A DNA stretch of 10,590 nt from Chloroflexota bacterium (GTDB taxonomy: Bacteria; Chloroflexota; Dehalococcoidia; Dehalococcoidales; Fen-1064): NCBI GenBank assembly GCA_026389745.1, contig JAPLHG010000041.1:1-10590 (forward strand). Reading direction: 5' to 3'. The notes beneath the pieces are model-generated. The model made no database searches. It saw only the letters and a list, made by a program, of their open reading frames with translations, and had not been told where the DNA came from. Made by a program: the position numbers and the translations under genes. Below, piece by piece: positions 1 through 6,452 of this stretch (its first letter is position 1; each line of letters opens with the position of its first letter).

Positions 1-1883
1 GGATCGACTTAGGGACAACATTCAGTGAAGTAGCGGTGATGCAGAGTGGTGAACCGGTGGTGATTCCTTCGGCCGAGGGCAGTCACCTATTCCCCTCAAT
101 CGTGGCGATAAATAAGGGTGGGGAGCGACTTGTTGGGCAGATAGCCAGACGTCAGGCAATCATCAACCCGGAGAACACCATCTACAATATTAAACGCTTT
201 ATGGGCCGTAAATGGGGGGAACCTCCAGGCCGAGAACTTCCCGTAGAGGAAGATGCCCGCCGTAAAACCTACAGAGTAACCCGCGGCCCTAATAACGAAG
301 TAAAAGTATTGATGGGCGGGAAAGAGTACAGCCCGCCAGAAATATCGGCGATGATTTTGCAAAAGCTAAAGGCAGACGCTGAAGCATATCTCGGGGAGAA
401 AATCACCGATGCCGTCATCACCGTCCCGGCATATTTTAATGACGCCCAACGTCAGGCGACCAAAGATGCCGGCACCATCGCGGGACTGAATGTGCTCAGA
501 ATCATTAACGAGCCGACGGCTGCTGCGCTCGCTTACGGATTGGATAAGAAAAAGGAGGAGACCATCGTGGTCTATGACCTCGGTGGCGGCACCTTTGATG
601 TCTCTGTTCTGGAGATCGGAGAGGGTACTTTCCAGGTCAAGTCAACCGCCGGCGATACCCACCTGGGCGGTGAGGATTTTGACCAAAGGATTATGGACTG
701 GCTCTGTGATGAATTCAAACGTGACCAGGGTATTGACCTGAGACAGGATAAAATGGCACTCCAGAGGCTCAAGGAGGCAGCCGAGAAAGCCAAGATTGAA
801 CTTTCCACTGTCCAAAAGACCGATATCAACTTGCCTTTTATCACGGCTGACGCCAGTGGACCCAAGCACCTGAATATCACCCTGACACGGGCCAAGTTGG
901 AACAATTGGTGATGGACCTGGTAGAAAAAACTCTGGAGCCTTGCAAACAGGCTCTAGCCGATGCGAGTAAAACCGGCTCCCAGATTGACGAGGTCATCTT
1001 GGTCGGAGGCCAGACCAGAATGCCGCTCGTGCAACAGAAGGTCAAACAGTTCTTCGGCAAAGAACCGAACAAAGGCGTTAACCCCGATGAGGTGGTCGCT
1101 CTCGGTGCCGCAATCCAGGCCGGCGTCCTCAAGGGCGAGGTCAAAGAAGTATTACTTCTGGATGTTACCCCGCTCACTCTCGGCATTGAAACCCTGGGTG
1201 GAGTAATGACACCACTTATCACGCGTAATACAACCATTCCCACTTCCAAGAGCCAGGTTTTCAGCACCGCCACAGACAGTCAGCCCAGTGTGGAAATCCA
1301 CGTCCTCCAGGGCGAAAGGCAGATGGCCAATGATAACCGCACTCTGGGACGCTTCATGCTGGACGGCATCCTGCCGGCCCCGCGAGGAATGCCCCAAATT
1401 GAGGTTACTTTTGATATTGACGCCAATGGTATCTTGAGTGTCAAAGCGCACGATAAGGGTACCGGCAAGGAGCAGAAAATCACCATCACCGTCTCCAGTG
1501 GCTTGAGTAAGGAAGAAATAGAAAAAATGCGGCGGGAAGGTGAAATCCACGCCACCGAGGACGCCAAGCGCAAGGAAGAAGTGGAAACCCGCAACACTGC
1601 CGATAATATGGCTTACATGGCGGAAAAGACCCTGCGTGACAACAAAGACAAGATTCCTGAACCGATGAATAAAGAGATTGAAGACAAAGTCACCGCAGTA
1701 CGCGAGGCATTGAAAGGCAGCGATATCGAAGCTGTCAAACGAGCCTCACAAGCATTAAACGACTCAATACAGAAAGTCGGAGCGGAAATCTACAAGCAAC
1801 AACCGCCGCCGCCCGGTGACCAACCACCGCCCGGTGCTAAAAAAGACGATGGTACCGTAGACGGCGAATTCCGCGAGGTATAA
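1..1883 (+). CDS. dnaK: Chaperone protein DnaK (Hsp70), 5' end cut by window
   Basis: ATP-driven cytoplasmic chaperone that binds unfolded segments in a cycle stimulated by DnaJ and GrpE. The reading frame is open from nt 3 and begins inside phosphate loop 1 (IDLGTT), so about six N-terminal codons are missing. The later GTG/ATG codons at 36 and 39 are internal, not the start. 626 residues are visible, implying a protein of about 632, normal for DnaK. Visible landmarks are NEPTAAALAYGLD, DLGGGTFDVS, GDTHLGGEDFD, VGGQTRMP, and the interdomain linker VLLLD at nt 1149-1163. After it come the substrate-binding domain (LQGER, APRGMPQIEVTFDIDANGI) and a helical lid. The linker Asp falls at about residue 393, as in E. 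coli DnaK, supporting the missing-residue estimate. The tail is proline-rich (PPPPGDQPPPG) and ends EFREV. dnaJ follows in the same direction. Identity is essentially certain. Confidence 0.98.
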   Translation, partial: IDLGTTFSEVAVMQSGEPVVIPSAEGSHLFPSIVAINKGGERLVGQIARRQAIINPENTIYNIKRFMGRKWGEPPGRELPVEEDARRKTYRVTRGPNNEVKVLMGGKEYSPPEISAMILQKLKADAEAYLGEKITDAVITVPAYFNDAQRQATKDAGTIAGLNVLRIINEPTAAALAYGLDKKKEETIVVYDLGGGTFDVSVLEIGEGTFQVKSTAGDTHLGGEDFDQRIMDWLCDEFKRDQGIDLRQDKMALQRLKEAAEKAKIELSTVQKTDINLPFITADASGPKHLNITLTRAKLEQLVMDLVEKTLEPCKQALADASKTGSQIDEVILVGGQTRMPLVQQKVKQFFGKEPNKGVNPDEVVALGAAIQAGVLKGEVKEVLLLDVTPLTLGIETLGGVMTPLITRNTTIPTSKSQVFSTATDSQPSVEIHVLQGERQMANDNRTLGRFMLDGILPAPRGMPQIEVTFDIDANGILSVKAHDKGTGKEQKITITVSSGLSKEEIEKMRREGEIHATEDAKRKEEVETRNTADNMAYMAEKTLRDNKDKIPEPMNKEIEDKVTAVREALKGSDIEAVKRASQALNDSIQKVGAEIYKQQPPPPGDQPPPGAKKDDGTVDGEFREV

Positions 1884-1887
1884 AATA

Positions 1888-1927
1888 AAAAGGTTTGCTG
1901 GAGGATTGATGCCCCAGCAAACCTTTT
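1888..1927 (+). terminator. Hairpin terminator between dnaK and dnaJ
   Basis: A perfect 14-bp inverted repeat (AAAAGGTTTGCTGG at 1888-1901 against 1914-1927) encloses a 12-nt loop and begins five bases after the dnaK stop. The right arm ends in TTTT followed by ATT, giving a U-rich 3' side. The opposite strand also has a T-rich run beyond the stem, so it could work both ways. dnaJ starts only 34 nt downstream with no clear promoter between, so the hairpin probably lets some transcription through and lowers dnaJ relative to dnaK, or marks an RNA processing site. The hairpin is seen directly; the role is inferred. Confidence 0.75.
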
Positions 1928-1961
1928 ATTCCCTTTACAAAGGGGGAAATTGTGAGCTGAT

Positions 1962-3062
1962 ATGGCAGAAAAGCGAGATTACTACGAGGTTCTAGGTGTT
2001 GACCGGGATGCCACCGATGAGGACATCAAAAAGGCATTCCGCAAGCTTGCCTTTCAGTACCATCCCGACCATAACCATAATGATAGTGCCGCCGAGAAAT
2101 TCAAGGAGTTAAACGAGGCTTACGAGGTACTTTCGGACACCAGCAGGCGCGCTGCCTACGACCGCTTCGGGCATAATGGCGGCCAGGGCATCTTCGGGCG
2201 GGAGTCTTCTGACGGATTCGATTTTGGCTTCGGGGACATTTTTGAAGCCTTTTTCGGCGGGACTGCCACCAGCACCCGCCAGACACCCCAGAAAGGCTCT
2301 TCTCTCCAGTACGGCGTGACTATCACGCTGGAAGAAGCCGCTTTCGGCTGTGAAAAAGAACTCACCATCAACCGTACCGAACACTGCTCCGAATGTCAGG
2401 GTACCCGCAGCAAGACCGGAAGCCAGCCGGAGCGCTGCCCCAACTGCAAGGGTTCCGGACAAATCAAGCGAGTTCAGTCCAGTGTCTTCGGGCGTTTCAC
2501 CAACGTCACCACCTGCCCACAGTGCCGGGGTGAAGGTAGAATTATCACCGAACCCTGTCCTAAATGCCGCGGCACGGGCAGAGAAAAACAGCATCGCACC
2601 ATCTCGGTCAAGGTTCCCGCCGGCGTGACTGACGGTAACCAAATCCGCATCCGCGGCGAGGGAGATGCCGGTTCCAGGGGCGGGCCTGCCGGCGACCTGT
2701 TTGTCAGTATCACAATTTCGGAGCACGAACTCTTCAAACGGGAGGGGGATGATGTTCTGTATGAACTGTCAATTAACTTTGTCCAGGCAGCACTGGGCAC
2801 AGAGGTTTCAATCCCCACCCTTGAAGGCGATACCAGGCTCAAGATTCCCGCCGGCTGCCAAAGCAATGCCACTTTCCGATTCAAAAATAAAGGGATTCAG
2901 CATTTGCAGGAGCGGGGCCGTGGTGACCAAATAGTCACGGCTTCCGTGACAACACCGGAGTCTCTGACGAAGGAACAGCGGCAGTTGTTTGAGAAGCTAG
3001 CGGAGAGTTTGGGCAAAGCGAGAAATCCCTCAAGGGACCCAAAAACAACTAAGCAAAATTAG
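1962..3062 (+). CDS. dnaJ: Chaperone protein DnaJ (Hsp40)
   Basis: Co-chaperone that delivers substrates to DnaK and stimulates its ATPase. The 366-residue product has the complete type I layout. An N-terminal J domain (residues about 5-70) carries the HPD triad at 34-36, and a Gly/Phe-rich linker (about 70-100) includes GFDFGFGDIFEAFFGG. The zinc domain has four motifs: CSECQGTR (142), CPNCKGSG (159), CPQCRGEG (185) and CPKCRGTG (199), so all eight cysteines are present. Two C-terminal beta domains follow (about 210-335), with a short basic tail. The first zinc motif ends in Arg instead of the usual Gly, a minor change. The ATG at 1962 fits the family start (MAEKRDYYEVLGV). The nearest Shine-Dalgarno-like run, AGGGG at 1941-1945, is 16 nt away, so initiation may be weak. 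It follows dnaK behind a hairpin, probably expressed by read-through. Identity is certain. Confidence 0.98.
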   Translation: MAEKRDYYEVLGVDRDATDEDIKKAFRKLAFQYHPDHNHNDSAAEKFKELNEAYEVLSDTSRRAAYDRFGHNGGQGIFGRESSDGFDFGFGDIFEAFFGGTATSTRQTPQKGSSLQYGVTITLEEAAFGCEKELTINRTEHCSECQGTRSKTGSQPERCPNCKGSGQIKRVQSSVFGRFTNVTTCPQCRGEGRIITEPCPKCRGTGREKQHRTISVKVPAGVTDGNQIRIRGEGDAGSRGGPAGDLFVSITISEHELFKREGDDVLYELSINFVQAALGTEVSIPTLEGDTRLKIPAGCQSNATFRFKNKGIQHLQERGRGDQIVTASVTTPESLTKEQRQLFEKLAESLGKARNPSRDPKTTKQN

Positions 3063-3114
3063 ATTTAATCAGACTCTATCCCAGAGCGGCTCACAAAATA
3101 GCGATCTCAGGCGC

Positions 3115-3816
3115 TTACGGTTTTTTCTCCTGCCTGTTCGCGGAGATCTTAACTCTTTCTGCCCTCTCTCCCAGTTTACGTTCTATCCCCTTGAACAAGC
3201 GAACAATATTACCCCGGTGTGTGTAGATAATCATCGCGGTGCCAACCAGGGCATAAAGCAGATATTCAATCGGAAAATGGTTGAGAATGGTGAGGGGAAT
3301 CAGGATGGCATACATGCCCACCACAGCGGCGAGGGAACCCAACGAAACAAACAGCGTTAAGACGGCAGCGAGAGCCAGAATCTCACCTCCGAATAGAGCG
3401 ACTATCGGCAACAGGGCTATCCAGCCACCGAAGAAGGTGGCCACACCACTCCCGCCACGAAACTTGAGAAACACCGACCAGTTATGCCCAGCGACCGCCG
3501 ATAATCCTGCCAGCACCTGACCTAACAATGTCCCAAAGCCGAAAGGGCCTACTACCACGTAGCCTTTGCCGATTATCAGTCCGGCAAATAATACGGCCAC
3601 TACCCCTTTGAGAATATCCAGCAAGCCTGAAATAATAGCCACTTTCTTGCCGGCAGAGCGCATAACGTTGGTAGCTCCGACCTTACCGCTCCCCCATTCC
3701 CTGACATCTACCCCAGCCATTGATTTGGCAAGAATCAAACCCCATGGGATTGAACCCAGCAAATAGGCGATAATCATTGAGGCAAAATAGCGAGCAACCA
3801 TCATAGCGGCTGTCAT
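3115..3816 (-). CDS. plsY: Acyl-phosphate:glycerol-3-phosphate acyltransferase PlsY
   Basis: Integral membrane enzyme that moves an acyl group from acyl-phosphate to glycerol-3-phosphate, giving lysophosphatidate, the first step of phospholipid synthesis in most bacteria. The 233-residue protein has several hydrophobic segments (about 8-30, 58-85, 95-110, 130-175, 183-198). It also has the three PlsY cytoplasmic motifs: GSIPWG followed by GSGKVGATN (42-50), GHNWSVFLKFRGGSGVAT (110-127), and HRGNI (200-204). Two signature positions differ from the form I know, GSGN-GATN and GGKGVAT: Lys45 replaces Asn and Ser123 replaces the usual Lys/Arg. The basic C-terminal tail is somewhat extended. The first ATG (3816-3814) is chosen over Met5/Met6 because GGAGGTG lies just upstream. 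That ATG overlaps the der stop codon as ATGA, indicating translational coupling. The family call is firm; full activity is less so. Confidence 0.95.
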   Translation of the reverse strand: MTAAMMVARYFASMIIAYLLGSIPWGLILAKSMAGVDVREWGSGKVGATNVMRSAGKKVAIISGLLDILKGVVAVLFAGLIIGKGYVVVGPFGFGTLLGQVLAGLSAVAGHNWSVFLKFRGGSGVATFFGGWIALLPIVALFGGEILALAAVLTLFVSLGSLAAVVGMYAILIPLTILNHFPIEYLLYALVGTAMIIYTHRGNIVRLFKGIERKLGERAERVKISANRQEKKP

Positions 3817-5126
3817 GACTCACCTCCGGTTTTAAAGATTAAATGTAACGGCGTACCGGTAAAACCAAATGCCTCACGGAGCTTGTTTTCCAGAAAACGC
3901 CGGTAGGAAAAATGAACGAGTCTCGTATCATTGACTCGAAAGGTAAAGGCCGGGGGATTTACTCCAGTCTGAGCAACGCCCTTTATCGATAGCACTATTT
4001 TACCTTTTCGCGGCATATTATGAGACGCCACCGCATCCTGAATAGTGCCACGGAGTTCGGCGCTTGACACTTGCCTCATTCTTTCCTGATATACCTGATA
4101 TGCCTGAGGCATCACCTCACTAACTCCCTGCCGGAATTTAGCAGAAATAAACAGGACCGGGGCATAGGACATAAACTTGAACTGTCTCCTGGTATTTTCA
4201 GCCCACAAGCCCTGATTCTCATTGGTAACCATGTCCCACTTATTCACTACAATCACGATTCCCTTGAATGCCTGCTGGATATAGCCTGCAATGTGCATAT
4301 CCTGCGCCGAGAACATTTCGGTGGCATCCAGCACCAGTAACGCCACGTCACACCGGTCAATGGCACGCAGGGAGCGGAGAACACTATATTTTTCTATTCC
4401 TATCTCAATCTGTCCCCGCTTTCTGATGCCAGCCGTATCAATAAGTAACACATTCTCGCCAGAAAAGTCAAAATTTGTATCTATGGCATCACGCGTTGTC
4501 CCGGGGATGCCAGAAACAATGACCCGTTCCTGACCCAGGATGGCATTAAGGAGCATTGATTTGCCCACATTGGGGTGACCGACAATTGCCACCTTCATCA
4601 TTTCAGGCTCGGTTACCGCCGGTGGCGGCTCGGGTAATAGGGCTATGATTTTTTCGAGCAACTCTGCCGTACTGCGGCCGTGATAAGCACTGATGACGAA
4701 TGGCTCGCCTAATCCCAGTTGGTAGAACTCAACCGCCTGAGTTTCCAGCTTCTCATTGTCTGCTTTGTTTGCCACTAAGAGCGCAGGTTTCCTCAACCGC
4801 CTCACGAGGTCGGCTATCTCCAGGTCGGCGGGCATGATGCCATCTTTAACATCCACCATAAAAATAATGGCATCCGCTTCCAACATTGCCTGAGAGATTT
4901 GCTCTTTGACACCACGGCCAATCTCTGTTTCCATACCCAATTCAAGCCCGCCGGTATCCACCAGCATAAACTCTTTTCCCTCCCAGGAAACACCGGCAAA
5001 AACACGGTCGCGGGTAGTCCCCGGCATGTCCTCGACAATGGAAATTCGCTTGCCGGCTAAACGGTTCAGCAGGGTAGACTTGCCGACGTTCTGCCGTCCT
5101 ACGATAGCTACAATTGGTTTACTCAA
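3813..5126 (-). CDS. der: Ribosome assembly GTPase Der (EngA)
   Basis: Essential tandem-domain GTPase acting in 50S subunit maturation. With the start chosen here it has 437 residues, within the family range. GTPase domain 1 shows G1 GRQNVGKS (10-17), G3 DTGG (57-60) and G4 NKAD (120-123). Domain 2 shows G1 GHPNVGKS (183-190), G3 DTAG (230-233) and G4 NKWD (295-298). A KH-like C-terminal domain follows, with PAFTFRVND and the RFLENKLREAFGFTGTP stretch. The first G1 has Gln where Pro is common, which should be tolerated. The start is the TTG at 5126-5124, giving SKPIVAIVG as in the family, with GGGAG five bases upstream. An upstream in-frame TTG at 5159 would add 11 residues that look unlike Der and has no better ribosome site. 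argF lies 66 nt upstream with no strong terminator, and plsY overlaps the stop, so the three are probably one operon. Confidence 0.97.
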   Translation of the reverse strand: MSKPIVAIVGRQNVGKSTLLNRLAGKRISIVEDMPGTTRDRVFAGVSWEGKEFMLVDTGGLELGMETEIGRGVKEQISQAMLEADAIIFMVDVKDGIMPADLEIADLVRRLRKPALLVANKADNEKLETQAVEFYQLGLGEPFVISAYHGRSTAELLEKIIALLPEPPPAVTEPEMMKVAIVGHPNVGKSMLLNAILGQERVIVSGIPGTTRDAIDTNFDFSGENVLLIDTAGIRKRGQIEIGIEKYSVLRSLRAIDRCDVALLVLDATEMFSAQDMHIAGYIQQAFKGIVIVVNKWDMVTNENQGLWAENTRRQFKFMSYAPVLFISAKFRQGVSEVMPQAYQVYQERMRQVSSAELRGTIQDAVASHNMPRKGKIVLSIKGVAQTGVNPPAFTFRVNDTRLVHFSYRRFLENKLREAFGFTGTPLHLIFKTGGES

Positions 5127-5192
5127 AATCACTCCCGATAGCAATAATTCAGGTATCAACGACTAAAAGTAAAAAGAGGCCAGGCCAGGTTG

Positions 5193-6125
5193 TTATTGTT
5201 TACCGAGCATCTTTGCCAGCAATGCCTTTTGTGCGTGCATCCTGTTTTCCGCTTGGTCAAAAACCACTGACCTCGGAGTGTCTAAAATCCCCTCGGCGAC
5301 CTCCTCGCCATGATGAGCTGGCAGGCAGTGCATTATTATGGAATTTTTCTTGGTTAGAGCCAGCAATTTCTCATTAACCTGATAATCAGCGAACGCCTTA
5401 CGGCGAACCCCCGCTTCCGCCTCTTGTCCCATACTGGTCCAGGTATCGGTGTAGATAACGTCGACGCCTTTGGCGGCAAGTCGCGGGTCTTCCGTGCAGA
5501 TGATTTTCACCCCGCTGTCCTTGGCGTAACCACGAGCCTTCTTCAAAATTGTCTTATCGACTGTATAACCATCCGGAGAAGCGATATTAAAATTAACCCC
5601 GGTCATGGCACAGGCAAGCATCAGGCTGTTAGCGACATTATTGCCGTCACCGATATATGCCAGTGTCAGTCCTTTCAATTTGCCTTTCTTTTCATAAACA
5701 GTGAGCAGGTCAGCCAGGGCCTGACAGGGGTGTTCGAAGTCGGACAGGGCATTAATGACCGGCACAGCGGAATACTCTGCCAGAACTTCTAAATTGTGAT
5801 GCGCAAAAGTGCGCAAGACGATTCCATCAACATAGCGGCTCAGCACCCGGGCGACATCCGGGATTGATTCCCGTTTGCCCAGAGCAACCTCTGCCGGGGA
5901 GAGATAAATAGCTTCCCCACCCAACTGGCGTATCGCCACTTCAAAACTCACCCTGGTCCTCAAAGAAGGCTTCTCAAAGAGAATCGCCAGAGTCTTATTC
6001 CTCAGCAGAGAAAGCCAGCCACGGGATTTCAACTCAATGGCATAGTTAATGAGCGATTCAATCTCAACTGGTGCGAGGTCAGCTATAGAGAGGAGATGCC
6101 TTGTTTTTAAGCCAGTCTCATCCAT
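5193..6125 (-). CDS. argF: Ornithine carbamoyltransferase
   Basis: Cytoplasmic enzyme joining carbamoyl phosphate to ornithine to make citrulline, the sixth step of arginine synthesis. Starting at ATG 6125 the product has 310 residues, the usual size. The carbamoyl-phosphate loop reads KPSLRTRVSFE (SLRTR at 54-58; STRTR is commoner), with HPCQ at 132-135. The ornithine side has DTWTSMG (D227, SMG 231-233) and HCLPA (266-270). These residues separate it from aspartate carbamoyltransferase. A GTG at 6155 in the same frame would add ten residues (MTISWGILDD) that do not resemble the family. It also lies between the -35 and -10 boxes of a promoter-like sequence, so the ATG is preferred. No Shine-Dalgarno sits at normal spacing before this ATG. 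It appears to lead an argF-der-plsY operon. Anabolic ArgF and catabolic ArcB cannot be told apart by these motifs alone; absence of arc neighbours favours the anabolic role. Confidence 0.95.
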   Translation of the reverse strand: MDETGLKTRHLLSIADLAPVEIESLINYAIELKSRGWLSLLRNKTLAILFEKPSLRTRVSFEVAIRQLGGEAIYLSPAEVALGKRESIPDVARVLSRYVDGIVLRTFAHHNLEVLAEYSAVPVINALSDFEHPCQALADLLTVYEKKGKLKGLTLAYIGDGNNVANSLMLACAMTGVNFNIASPDGYTVDKTILKKARGYAKDSGVKIICTEDPRLAAKGVDVIYTDTWTSMGQEAEAGVRRKAFADYQVNEKLLALTKKNSIIMHCLPAHHGEEVAEGILDTPRSVVFDQAENRMHAQKALLAKMLGKQ

Positions 6126-6132
6126 GTCATCA

Positions 6133-6162
6133 AGTATACCCCACGAGATTGTCACAATTCAA
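6133..6162 (-). promoter_or_regulatory. Putative promoter for argF-der-plsY
   Basis: Read on the minus strand, TTGAAT (6162-6157) and TATACT (6138-6133) are separated by 18 nt, a fair match to a housekeeping sigma promoter. The expected transcription start, six to eight bases past the -10, falls at or within two bases of the argF ATG at 6125. The message would then have little or no leader, which agrees with the missing Shine-Dalgarno. The motif match is direct; promoter activity is inferred. Confidence 0.5.
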
Positions 6163-6397
6163 ATTAAGGCATCTTCCATGTGCCTAGCAACGTTTTTCAT
6201 CCGTATGATCCCTTATGCATTCTAAAGGCTCGGTAAAGATTGTTTTTCCTCATAACTGTTTCAAGAAATCGTGCAATTACACGCAACAATCAGATGAAGG
6301 AGGCTAACGCGGTATCATCAACCACCATCAATTCACCCGAGACTAAACTCGCAAAATTCATTCTGGGAAGGCAAAACAGGTTTCAATTATTTATAGA

Positions 6398-6411
6398 TGC
6401 AATTAATTGCA
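6398..6411. repeat. Perfect 14-bp palindrome TGCAATTAATTGCA
   Basis: The sequence equals its own reverse complement over all 14 bases and lies 41 bases beyond the hisS stop. Without a loop it is a poor RNA terminator, so a dimeric protein-binding site is the more natural reading. Its half TGCAATTA recurs at 6272-6279 within an imperfect palindrome. It does not match the classic ArgR box well. No function is assigned. Confidence 0.5.
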
Positions 6412-6452
6412 GTGAGCCAATTCAGGATAAAAACCCGGGGAGAGAGACAGTG

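Larger units (their letters stand above)
6126..6452. other. 327-nt intergenic gap between hisS and argF
   Basis: No credible gene is seen on either strand. An open plus-strand frame from 6240 runs antisense into the hisS 3' end, lacks a ribosome site and resembles no family I know. The gap holds the argF promoter candidate, a 5-bp stem (AGGCA 6167-6171 with TGCCT 6181-6185), an imperfect palindrome at 6270-6283 (CGTGCAATTACACG) and the perfect palindrome listed separately. I find no convincing terminator after hisS, no tRNA and no clear riboswitch. Confidence 0.6.

Noticed and set aside
572..1273. Long antisense open frame within dnaK
   Set aside because: Shadow of the dnaK codon pattern; no ribosome site and serine/arginine-rich nonsense composition.
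3100..3126. Possible dnaJ terminator at the dnaJ/plsY convergence (AGCG/CGCT stem then six T)
   Set aside because: Only a 4-bp stem, and the T-run starts several bases later inside the Lys codons of plsY; too weak to call.
5127..5159. Longer der starting at TTG 5159
   Set aside because: The added residues do not resemble Der, and the TTG at 5126 has a well-spaced GGGAG and gives the family N-terminus.
5160..5192. Terminator between argF and der (GGCC repeats then T-rich run on the minus strand)
   Set aside because: The GGCC arms leave a one-base loop and only four pairs; read-through into der is more likely.
6318..6341. T-box-like pieces on the minus strand (GGTGG followed by TACCGCG) upstream of argF
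   Set aside because: The two halves are separated by extra bases, no specifier stem or adjacent strong terminator is seen, and the argF promoter lies downstream of it.
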